A DNA stretch of 19,301 bases, taken from positions 1 through 19,301 of the forward strand of contig JADGOU010000017.1 of the NCBI GenBank assembly GCA_017882835.1, read 5' to 3'. Source of the stretch: Frankiaceae bacterium (lineage in GTDB: Bacteria > Actinomycetota > Actinomycetes > JADGOU01). Each line of letters opens with the position of its first letter. Within the stretch, counting starts at the first letter, position 1. A program made the position numbers and the translations under genes. Below the pieces are notes generated by a model, which searched no databases, was not told the origin of the DNA, and worked only from the letters and a program-made list of their open reading frames with translations. Positions 1 to 5,698 of the stretch are shown piece by piece.

Positions 1-59
1 AGATGTACGCCCTGGGTCCGCGAGGCCGGCGCTGCAGTGGAGGGATGGTGGCGGAGGGA

Positions 60-660
60 CCGAGGTGCTGGCGACAGTCCCCGGCGTGACGGAAGTCGGT
101 CGGCAGCAGGTGTCCGCCCGGGCGCAGCACCCGCATCGCCTCGTCCACCGCGCGCCGGCGTCCGTCGGCGGTGGGGATGTTGTGGATCGCCAGCGCTCTG
201 GTGACCACATCGAAGCTGGCGTCGGGAAACGGTAGGGCGGTCATGTCGGCGGTGTGCAGCTCGACGCGGGTCGGCGACACCGGCCGCGGCGGCGTTCGCG
301 CGGGTGACGTCGGTTGGTTGCCGCTCTGGTCCTGGCTGCGCCACAGGGTCGACCCCGACCGCGCGGCCTACCGGTAGCAGCCGGGCTGCGGCGATCAGGA
401 CCGCGCCGCGCCCGCAGCCTAGGTCCATCAGCCGCTCGTCGCCGCGCAGGTTCAGGCGATCAAGCTCCCGCTCCCACACCCGGAGCTTGCCGCGCACCGT
501 AGCGTGCAGGTGGAGGCTGGCCTGAGCGAACAGCGCGACGCCCAGGACCGCCAGCCAGCGCGCCCGGCGCCTGCTTGCTGCTGTGAGGCAGCCCACCCCT
601 CCCGCTGCCAGGCCGGCACATACGGCGCCTCAACGCCGTACTGCGGCCGCAAAGAAGGTC
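60..660 (-). pseudogene. Decayed class I SAM-dependent methyltransferase
   Basis: On the minus strand a methyltransferase can be read only by changing frame. It starts near 650 with an APYVP-type N-terminus, followed by a membrane-like stretch (WLAVLGVALFAQ), then LMDLGCGRGAVLIAAARLLP (SAM motif I), VDLWRSQDQSGN, ANAAAAGV, and VELHTADMTALPFPDASFDV (motif II/III region), ending in RVLRPGGHLL. Four frame changes are needed: near 560-580 after the N-terminus, near 345-350 (extra base in a G run), near 311-320, and near 262-272 (extra base). No single frame carries the protein, so as written it is non-functional. The C-terminal part after DFRH is not recognisable and the frame runs towards the window edge. 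The family is membrane-anchored methyltransferases seen in actinobacteria; the substrate is unknown. Sequencing indels are the alternative explanation. Confidence 0.75.
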
Positions 661-789
661 CGGCCGCACCCTGGCGTCCCAGCTGTCGATCGTCTTGCAG
701 GGCCGCTCCGCTGGAAGCGGCTCGGTTCGGCCGCATACGCTGGTGGAGAGTTCCGGCAGCAGCGCCGCGAGCCTTGTCGTCACGGTCAA

Positions 790-1205
790 CGATCCTTCCA
801 GGGGTCTTGCGATTGCCGTCCGGACGGCTGATGCGGGCTCGTGGGCTTTGTCGACCGGTGCCCGGCGGCCCCCGCCCGGACTTCGCCATCTACTTGCTGG
901 GCAGAGCCCGCCGCCGGTTCAGTGGGATGCACGGTGGGTCCTGTGGCCGGACTTTCGGCCACCCACGGACCTCCGTGACGCGCAGGATGCGCTCCGGGAG
1001 GCCTGGCACCGAGCCCGAGGCCGAGCGAGTCGAGATCGCGTGCGAGGGCGGCCGCGGAAGAACCGGCACCGCCCTCGCCTGTATCGCCGCGCTGGACGGC
1101 GTTCCGTCTGTTGACGCTGTGACGTTCGTGCGACGGCACTACGACCAACGCGCGGTGGAGACGCTCTGGCAGCGGCGCTACGTCAGGCACTACGTCTGGG
1201 CCTGA
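790..1205 (+). pseudogene. Broken protein-tyrosine/dual-specificity phosphatase-like gene
   Basis: Pieces of one phosphatase-like protein lie in two frames. The N-terminal part (RPVPGGPRPDFAIYLLG) is in one frame. The middle (PPPVQWDARWVLWPDFRPPT up to HRAR) is in a second frame. The C-terminal part returns to the first frame and carries the P-loop CEGGRGRTGT, which fits the C(X)5R signature of cysteine phosphatases, then continues to VRRHYDQRAVETLWQRRYVR and a stop at 1203-1205. The frame changes fall near 898-905 and 1013-1025; each fits one missing or added base. If restored, the product would be about 135 residues and cytoplasmic. The true start is unclear. The broken methyltransferase next to it suggests the whole 1.2-kb segment is decaying or poorly sequenced. 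Confidence 0.72.
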
Positions 1206-1362
1206 GCTCGTCCCGCTGTTCGAGCATCAGCAGTCCCGGCCGAGATCTATCAGCGGGACCACCACGAACGTGTTGCGGCGCAGCAACGCAGCCATCCGCC
1301 GATGAGCGGTTGTCGCGCCATGAGGCCTGACGCATACGAGCGGTTCCCCGCGCGGCTCGCTA
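1206..1362. other. Short gap between phosphatase remnant and DsrE gene
   Basis: No gene is supported here. On the minus strand a 22-codon frame (about 1229-1297, beginning MAALLRRNTFVVVPL) has good codon character but is too short to assign. It could be the tail of another decayed gene. Confidence 0.3.
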
Positions 1363-1728
1363 TCAGTAGCTGAACGTGACCGCGTTGTCGTCGCCGATCC
1401 ACTGCCACAGGGGGACGGTGCCGCCCATCTCGGCCCCGCCGATGAGGTCGCTCTTGTCGAGGCCTTTGGCCTCGAAGCAGATCGGACAGACCAGGTAGCG
1501 GCCGCCGGCGCCGACGTAGCGCTGCACGAGCGTGGCCAGCGGCGGGCAGCCCGCGCACGCCACCCCGGTGGCGACGCCGGGCAGGGCCAACCGGACGGCC
1601 TCCTTGGTGAGGAACATCAGCGTGTCGCGGCCCTGCTCGGCCGCTCCGACCGCGACCAAATGGGCCACTGTGACCTTCTCCGGGTCCTCGAGCCCCGTCG
1701 TCAGGCTGACGACCGCTTTGCTCGCCAT
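1363..1728 (-). CDS. DsrE-family protein with two CxxC pairs
   Basis: A small cytoplasmic protein of 121 residues. It begins MASKAVVSLTTGLEDPEKV, the usual opening of the DsrE/DsrF-like fold (sulfur-relay and peroxiredoxin-like proteins). It carries C58-x2-C61 and C81-x2-C84, which suit persulfide or thiol chemistry or metal binding. The ATG at 1726-1728 is chosen because GGTGAG lies about 5 bases upstream; an in-frame TTG 21 bases further out has no such site and would sit inside the regulatory region. The gene is divergent from a TetR-family regulator across about 80 bases with two operator-like repeats, so it is probably that regulator's target. The family call is firm; the actual substrate is unknown. 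Confidence 0.85.
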   Translation of the reverse strand: MASKAVVSLTTGLEDPEKVTVAHLVAVGAAEQGRDTLMFLTKEAVRLALPGVATGVACAGCPPLATLVQRYVGAGGRYLVCPICFEAKGLDKSDLIGGAEMGGTVPLWQWIGDDNAVTFSY

Positions 1729-1751
1729 ACCACTCACCGCCCACGTCAATG

Positions 1752-1797
1752 TAGCACGACCGTTCGTGCTGCCAGGATAGTACGACCGACCGTGCTA
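1752..1797. promoter_or_regulatory. Tandem operator-like repeats between DsrE and TetR genes
   Basis: Two near-identical, partly palindromic sites 26 bp apart: TAGCACGACCGTTCGTGCT at 1752-1770 and TAGTACGACCGACCGTGCT at 1778-1796. The first contains the inverted repeat GCACGA/TCGTGC. They lie between divergent starts, about 10 bases before the GTG of the TetR gene, the usual position of an autoregulatory TetR operator. That the neighbouring regulator binds here is inferred. Confidence 0.7.
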
Positions 1798-1808
1798 GTA
1801 TCGCAAGC

Positions 1809-2462
1809 GTGGATGACGAGGCGCCGGGGTTGCCGCGTCGACCGCGCGCGGACGGACAGCGCACGCGTCAGCTGATCCTGCGCGAGGCCGTTTCCCTGGC
1901 AACGGTCGACGGTCTCGAGGGGCTGTCGATCGGGAACCTCGCGAAGGCGCTCGGCATCAGCAAGAGCGGGCTGTACGCGCACTTCGGGTCCAAGCAGGAA
2001 CTGCAGCTGGCCACGGTGGACGAAGCCGGCCGGATCTTCCAAGCGGAGGTTGTCGAGCCCGCCCTAGCGGCTCCTGCTGGCCTGGCCCAGCTCGTCGCCG
2101 TCTGCGACGCCTTCTTCGACCATCTGCAACGCCGCACCCTGCCCGGTGGCTGCTTCTTCGCCGGGGCTGCCCTGGAGATGGGCACTCGTCCGGGGCCGGT
2201 CAAGGAGCGGGTCGCCGGGTTCCAGGGCGCCTTCGTGGGACTGATCCGCCAGTTCGCGGCGGCCGCGCTGCGACAGCAGCAGCTACCGGCCGCTGAGGAC
2301 CCGGACTTCTTGGCCTTCGAGCTGAACGGGATCATCCTCGCCGCGGACACCAACTTCGTCCTGCATGACGACACCGGGGTACTCGACCTCGCCCGACAGG
2401 TCGTCCGTCGACGACTAGGCGTCGCGCCGGCCCAACTCGACGCGGGTGACGATCTCAGGTGA
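1809..2462 (+). CDS. TetR/AcrR-family transcriptional regulator
   Basis: A 217-residue one-component regulator. The N-terminal DNA-binding domain covers about residues 17-63: TRQLILREAVSLATVDGLEG, then LSIGNLAKALGISKSGLYAHF with the recognition helix, then SKQEL. The C-terminal ligand/dimer domain contains GGCFFAGAALEMGTRPGPV, a pattern common in TetR subfamilies. The start is GTG at 1809; its ribosome site is weak, so it may be translated from a very short leader. The gene is divergent from the DsrE-family gene and ends convergently with the OsmC gene, overlapping its 3' end by 8 bases. It most likely represses the DsrE gene and itself through the repeats at 1752-1797. The ligand is unknown; a thiol-reactive or redox signal is suggested only by the neighbours. 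Confidence 0.9.
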   Translation: MDDEAPGLPRRPRADGQRTRQLILREAVSLATVDGLEGLSIGNLAKALGISKSGLYAHFGSKQELQLATVDEAGRIFQAEVVEPALAAPAGLAQLVAVCDAFFDHLQRRTLPGGCFFAGAALEMGTRPGPVKERVAGFQGAFVGLIRQFAAAALRQQQLPAAEDPDFLAFELNGIILAADTNFVLHDDTGVLDLARQVVRRRLGVAPAQLDAGDDLR

Positions 2463-2853
2463 CCCGTCGGACAGCGGCTCCGGCTCGGATGGCACGCGGA
2501 ATCTCGGCGACCTCGTCAACGACCGCGAGCAACTGGGTGAGTTGCTCGCCAGAGGCGTCGGAGTCGACTTCAACGGCATAGTCGATCCCGGTGGACTCCC
2601 AGGTGCCGGGGTGGAAACCGCCGGACGCTGACACGCGAACCCCGGCGAGCGCAATGCCCAGCCCTGCAGCTTCTCGGTAAACGTCATTGAGGACGCAGCC
2701 TGCTACCGCCAGATGGAGCATGTGTCCGCCGGTGAAGTCGGCCGCGACAGTGACCCCTTCAGGCGTCCACCGGTGCGGGAAGCGCACGACGGAGCCATCG
2801 GCGAACCCCATCGTCCCCCCACCCACGGCAACGGCGAAACGCTGGCCGATCAA
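2455..2853 (-). CDS. OsmC-family protein with a single cysteine
   Basis: A 132-residue protein of the OsmC/Ohr fold. The core helix reads HMLHLAVAGCVLNDVYREA with C53 at the usual peroxidatic position, and the C-terminus has AVVDEVAEIPRAIRAGAAV in place of the usual region that supplies the second cysteine. C53 is the only cysteine, so the classical two-cysteine organic hydroperoxide reaction is doubtful; a YhfA-like or binding role is possible. The start is TTG at 2851-2853, supported by a very strong ribosome site, AAAGGAGG, 5 bases upstream. The TTG overlaps the stop of a short upstream frame (TTGA), suggesting translational coupling. It converges on the TetR gene and shares its last 8 bases. 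Confidence 0.87.
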   Translation of the reverse strand: MIGQRFAVAVGGGTMGFADGSVVRFPHRWTPEGVTVAADFTGGHMLHLAVAGCVLNDVYREAAGLGIALAGVRVSASGGFHPGTWESTGIDYAVEVDSDASGEQLTQLLAVVDEVAEIPRAIRAGAAVRRVT

Positions 2854-2951
2854 AGCGGCCTCCTTTCACCCCCGAACCCCGAGTTCGGTCGCCCCGCGAT
2901 TCGGGCCAGCGCGTCCCGATTCTCGGACGTGACTCGCATGCTCGTCTGCAT
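2850..2951 (-). pseudogene. Truncated antitoxin-like (RHH-type) N-terminus
   Basis: A 33-codon frame starting MQTSMRVTSENRDALARIA. This opening resembles the N-terminal strand and helix of ribbon-helix-helix antitoxins (VapB-like), but after residue 19 the resemblance stops and the frame ends in GGERRPL, encoded by the ribosome site of the OsmC gene. Its TGA overlaps the OsmC TTG start. It looks like the stub of an antitoxin cut off by a deletion that brought the OsmC gene close. It might still be translated as a leader for OsmC. The family call rests on a short match. Confidence 0.45.
2859..2866 (-). promoter_or_regulatory. Strong ribosome binding site that fixes the OsmC TTG start
   Basis: On the minus strand AAAGGAGG lies 5 bases before TTG at 2851-2853. 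This is one of the best Shine-Dalgarno matches in the window and is the main reason to accept a TTG start. It lies inside the preceding 33-codon frame. Confidence 0.8.
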
Positions 2952-3059
2952 ATCCAGAGTGTGCGCTCTGCTGCGTGCGTACCGAGGGATCCATTTACGA
3001 CACGAGATCACTTCAGACACGAAGGCGACGATCTTGGTGGCGCTAGAGGAGCGCTGGCG

Positions 3060-3179
3060 ATGAGCTTCGGGCAAGGTTGGGCGTCAGTCTTGGTACCTCG
3101 TCCGGGGGAGAATGGCGGGACGCTGATCCTGGAGCCCGCCGTGGTCAGGACCGAGTTCGAAGCGCGAGTGCTCGGATAG
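3060..3179 (+). pseudogene. Short antitoxin-like remnant ending at a premature stop
   Basis: A 39-codon frame (MSFGQGWASVLVPRPG... then LILEPAVVRTEFEARVLG) with a good ribosome site, GAGGAG, 8 bases before ATG. After the TAG at 3177-3179 the same frame continues plausibly with SDVVKQLRGSQADP, as if one sense codon had become a stop. The style resembles the tail of Phd- or AbrB-like antitoxins, but I cannot assign a family with certainty. The frame-3 continuation stays open into the next gene's upstream region, which may be chance. It could also be a genuine small protein. Confidence 0.35.
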
Positions 3180-3353
3180 AGCGACGTTGTCAAGCAACTG
3201 CGAGGCAGCCAGGCAGACCCGAGGACGGCGTCGGCCGCGAACCCTGAGCGGCCCCGCCGCACGCTAACTAATGGCCAGGACTACCTCGGCGTACACCGCA
3301 TGCGCGGTCGGCTCGCGGATGTAGCGTCACGGCAGGCGAGGACGGAGGCGGGC

Positions 3354-4133
3354 ATGGCTTACGAACATGTGCTGGTCCAACACGACGGTGACTTCGCGAC
3401 GATCACGATGAACCGGCCGGACCGGCGCAACGCGCTGTCGTTGGAGCACATGCAGGAGCTGATCCAAGCCTTCACCGAGGTCGGGGAGAGTGACGCGCTG
3501 GGAATTGTGCTCGCCGGCAGCGGCAAGGTGTTCTGCGCCGGCCACGACTTCGCCGACGTCGGCGAGGCCGACCTCGGCGAGGTTCGCCGATTGCTGTGGA
3601 CGTGCACGGAGCTGATGACGCTGATGCAATCGGTGCCCCAGCCGGTGGTCGCCAAGGTGCACGCGCTGGCGACCGCTGCCGGCTGCCAGTTGGTTGCCTC
3701 CGCCGACCTTGCGATCGCGGCCGACACGGCCGGTTTCGCCGTGCCCGGCGGCAAGGGCGGGTGGTTTTGCCACACCCCGATGGTGGCGGTGGCCCGCAGC
3801 GTCGGCCGCAAGCGCGCCTTTGAGCTGGCCATGTCCGGCGACGTGATCGACGCGGCGACCGCGCTGCAGTGGGGGCTGGTCAACCGGGTCGCACCGCCGG
3901 CGCAGCTAGACTCCGCGACCCAGGATCTGTTGGAGCGGGTCACCCGCGGCAGTGCCGAGTCCAAGGCGATGGGCAAGCACGCGCTCTATGCCCAGATCGA
4001 CCTGGATCAGCCCAAGGCCTACGCGTACGCCGTGGAGGTGATGGCCGCGACCAGCCAGCTGCCGGACGCCCGGGAAGGGATCGCGGCCTTCCTCGGCAAG
4101 CGCAAGCCGCAGTGGCGGCGGGGACGGCCATGA
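3354..4133 (+). CDS. Crotonase-superfamily protein, ECHDC3-like
   Basis: A 259-residue enoyl-CoA hydratase/isomerase-fold protein. The oxyanion-hole elements are present: FCAGHDF (A62/G63) and HALATAAGCQLVASADLAIA (G110). However, Q112 stands where classical hydratases have the first catalytic glutamate, and the second glutamate is missing from the FAVPGGKGGWFCHTPM loop. The same features, and the ending FLGKRKPQW, are typical of the ECHDC3-like subgroup, so simple hydratase activity should not be assumed. ATG at 3354 is chosen over the in-frame ATG at 3300 because GGAGG lies 5 bases upstream and family homology begins there. The TGA lies in the first unit of an 18-bp repeat and overlaps an ATG of a mini-ORF leading into the next gene. 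Confidence 0.88.
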   Translation: MAYEHVLVQHDGDFATITMNRPDRRNALSLEHMQELIQAFTEVGESDALGIVLAGSGKVFCAGHDFADVGEADLGEVRRLLWTCTELMTLMQSVPQPVVAKVHALATAAGCQLVASADLAIAADTAGFAVPGGKGGWFCHTPMVAVARSVGRKRAFELAMSGDVIDAATALQWGLVNRVAPPAQLDSATQDLLERVTRGSAESKAMGKHALYAQIDLDQPKAYAYAVEVMAATSQLPDAREGIAAFLGKRKPQWRRGRP

Positions 4134-4186
4134 CGGCGGGGACGGCCATGACGGCGGGGACGGCCATGACTTGGGGACAGCCATGA
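4116..4186 (+). repeat. 18-bp tandem repeat at a stop/start junction
   Basis: Three exact copies of CGGCGGGGACGGCCATGA (4116-4133, 4134-4151, 4152-4169) and a fourth diverged 17-bp copy ending at 4186. Each unit carries a weak GGGGA ribosome-like site and an ATGA stop/start overlap. The crotonase gene ends in unit 1 and the AhpD-like gene begins in the last unit. Confidence 0.95.
4130..4186 (+). CDS. 18-codon mini-ORF bridging two genes (possible coupling peptide)
   Basis: Reads MTAGTAMTAGTAMTWGQP then TGA. The ATG overlaps the stop of the crotonase gene (ATGA at 4130-4133), and its own TGA overlaps the start of the AhpD-like gene (ATGA at 4183-4186). Because the repeat is 18 bp, every ATG stays in the same frame. 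It could let ribosomes pass from one gene to the next by termination-reinitiation. No function for the peptide itself is proposed. Confidence 0.4.
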   Translation: MTAGTAMTAGTAMTWGQP

Positions 4187-4764
4187 GCGACGAGAGCACC
4201 GACATCGGCAGCTGGTTTCCCGTGCCGGCGGAGCACGAGCTGCCCGAGGATACGCAGAAGATGTTCGCCAAGGTCCGTGACAACCTGGGCTTCGTCCCGA
4301 ACGTCTTCCGGTCCTACTCCTACCGGCCGGACCGGCTGCGGACCTGGTTCGCGCACTTCAAGTCCCTGCACGTACCCACGGACAACCTGTCGACCGCTGA
4401 TCGCGAGATGATCGCGGTGGTCGTGTCGATGGCGAATGGCTGCCTGTACTGCCTGGTGGCGCACGGCGCGGCGTTGCGGGAGGCGCTCGGCGACCCGGTG
4501 CTCGGTGACCGGATCACCCTGGACTGGCGGCGGGCGGGGCTGGACGCTCGCCGCAGCGCTGTCTGCCGGTACGCCGAGAAGTTGACCCGGTCGCCGGTGG
4601 AGATGACCGAGGATGACCTGGAGTCGCTGCGGCGGGTGGGGATGACCGACGAGGAGTGCTGGGACGTCGCCGAGGTGGCCGCGATGTACAACTTCACCAA
4701 CCGGATGGCGATGGCGACAAACATGCTGCCGAATGAGGAGTACCACGCGCTCGCGCGCAGTTGA
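4183..4764 (+). CDS. AhpD-like / carboxymuconolactone decarboxylase-family peroxidase-related protein
   Basis: A 193-residue protein of the AhpD-like fold (peroxidase-related family). The signature is NGCLYCLVAHG: C87-x2-C90 with H94, preceded by E75 in STADREM, which together form the usual proton-relay/redox site of this family. The N-terminal half has the family's RDNLGFVPNVFRSY, and the C-terminus has NFTNRMAMATNMLPNEEYH. It probably acts in thiol-dependent removal of peroxides or related chemistry; the substrate is unknown. ATG at 4183 is preferred over an in-frame TTG at 4171, because it overlaps the mini-ORF stop and homology begins there. It is co-oriented with the crotonase gene and is very likely in one transcript with it. 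Confidence 0.88.
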   Translation: MSDESTDIGSWFPVPAEHELPEDTQKMFAKVRDNLGFVPNVFRSYSYRPDRLRTWFAHFKSLHVPTDNLSTADREMIAVVVSMANGCLYCLVAHGAALREALGDPVLGDRITLDWRRAGLDARRSAVCRYAEKLTRSPVEMTEDDLESLRRVGMTDEECWDVAEVAAMYNFTNRMAMATNMLPNEEYHALARS

Positions 4765-4886
4765 TCGCGGCCGAGGCGTCACCCGCGACCTGGCACCGGA
4801 ACGCGGCAGCTGGCGTCGGCGTTCGCCGGGGGAGCGTCTCTGCCAGCAAGATAGGTCGGTACGTCGTGGGGTGAACAGGAGCAGGC

Positions 4887-5309
4887 GTGGAGGAGTCCCG
4901 GGCAAATGCCGTGGTAGCGGCGCTGCGCGCCCGCAACGTGATGGCGCATGTGCATCGCGGCGGCGTCTACCAGTTTGGCGTCCGAGTCGTGATCGGGGAC
5001 GGCCGCGAGGCAATCTGGGACAGCGACAACACCGCGTCCATCGAGGCGCAGATCATGCGGGACGGGATGCTCGTCGGGTTTGTCCCGCGCGTCCCCGGCT
5101 CGGAGGATCTTGATGATGCTGGCGTCGTCGCCCTGATCGCCGGCACCGACTACGACGCGCCGGCGGTGCCCCAGTCCCGGCCGCGGGAGCCGACCACGCC
5201 ACGCTCCGCCGGGCGATCGCCGAGGACATCGTCGCGACCGACCGCTGGCGTCCGACCCGGCCGGGGCCGGGGCGGCGCGATCAGTCGTTTCTTGGGCCGC
5301 GGCCGCTGA
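4887..5309 (+). CDS. Conserved actinobacterial hypothetical protein
   Basis: A 140-residue protein with no function I recognise. The first 95 residues look well conserved in style (GGVYQFGVRVVIGDGREAIW, then IEAQIMRDGMLVGFVPRVPG, then ALIAGTDYDAP) and predict a small alpha/beta domain. The start is GTG at 4887 with AGGAG about 5 bases upstream. The last 45 residues are a low-complexity Arg/Ser/Pro tail. From about 5185 another frame reads more protein-like (ADHATLRRAIAEDIVATDRW...) with better third-position GC, so a frameshift near 5180 is possible and the annotated tail may be an artefact. It lies convergent with rpmB and 122 bases after the AhpD-like gene. Confidence 0.7.
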   Translation: MEESRANAVVAALRARNVMAHVHRGGVYQFGVRVVIGDGREAIWDSDNTASIEAQIMRDGMLVGFVPRVPGSEDLDDAGVVALIAGTDYDAPAVPQSRPREPTTPRSAGRSPRTSSRPTAGVRPGRGRGGAISRFLGRGR

Positions 5310-5369
5310 CGCCGGTCGACAGAACCACCGGACCGAAACGTCCTTACCGGCCCCAGCCGTACGCGGGTG

Positions 5370-5558
5370 TCAGGCCCGCGCAACCTTGCCGGACTTGATG
5401 CAGGACGTGCAGACCGCCAGCTTTTTCGGCGTCCGGCCGACCAGGGCGCGCACCGTCTGGATGTTCGGGTTCCACCGCCGCCGGGTGCGCCGGTGGGAGT
5501 GTGAGACGGACATGCCGAAGCCCGGCCCCTTACCACACAGGTCGCACACCGCAGCCAC
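5370..5558 (-). CDS. rpmB: 50S ribosomal protein L28, zinc-binding form
   Basis: A 62-residue protein: AAVCDLCGKGPGFGMSVSHS, then RRTRRRWNPNIQTVR, then CTSCIKSGKVARA. C5, C8, C50 and C53 make two CxxC pairs, so this is the zinc-containing (C+) L28 type; actinobacteria often also carry a zinc-free paralogue. The start is GTG at 5556-5558 with GGAGAG 7 bases upstream; the frame is open further upstream but that part has no L28 homology. It is divergent from the DAK-domain gene, an arrangement common in actinobacteria. Confidence 0.96.
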   Translation of the reverse strand: MAAVCDLCGKGPGFGMSVSHSHRRTRRRWNPNIQTVRALVGRTPKKLAVCTSCIKSGKVARA

Positions 5559-5634
5559 GAGCAACTCTCCAAGCCAGCCGATAGACCAGACGCCGTCAAT
5601 TGGGCCGGCGACGCTCTCCCGCCCGACCAACAGC

Positions 5635-5669
5635 GCCAGGGTAACAGCCGGCCGCGCAGTTACCCTGGC
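5635..5669. promoter_or_regulatory. Perfect 11-bp-arm inverted repeat between divergent rpmB and DAK genes
   Basis: GCCAGGGTAAC at 5635-5645 and GTTACCCTGGC at 5659-5669, with a 13-base spacer. Each arm contains TACCCT on its outward-reading strand, a TAnnnT-type -10 box, so the repeat may place two divergent -10 elements symmetrically. Alternatively it is an operator. The DAK start is 30 bases downstream; the rpmB start is 77 bases away on the other side. Confidence 0.55.
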
Positions 5670-5698
5670 TCGTCGACGGGTGCAGGGGAGGCGAGGGC

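Noticed and set aside
504..790. N-terminal half of the plus-strand frame ending at 1205
   Set aside because: This part is antisense to the methyltransferase remnant and is not phosphatase-like; only the sequence from about 790 is.
4116..4186. CRISPR-like array
   Set aside because: The 18-bp units are directly adjacent without spacers and carry stop/start codons, so it is a simple tandem repeat.
3940..5013. 357-codon frame on the minus strand
   Set aside because: It lies antisense to the crotonase and AhpD-like genes, is Arg/Pro/His-rich and shows no domain.
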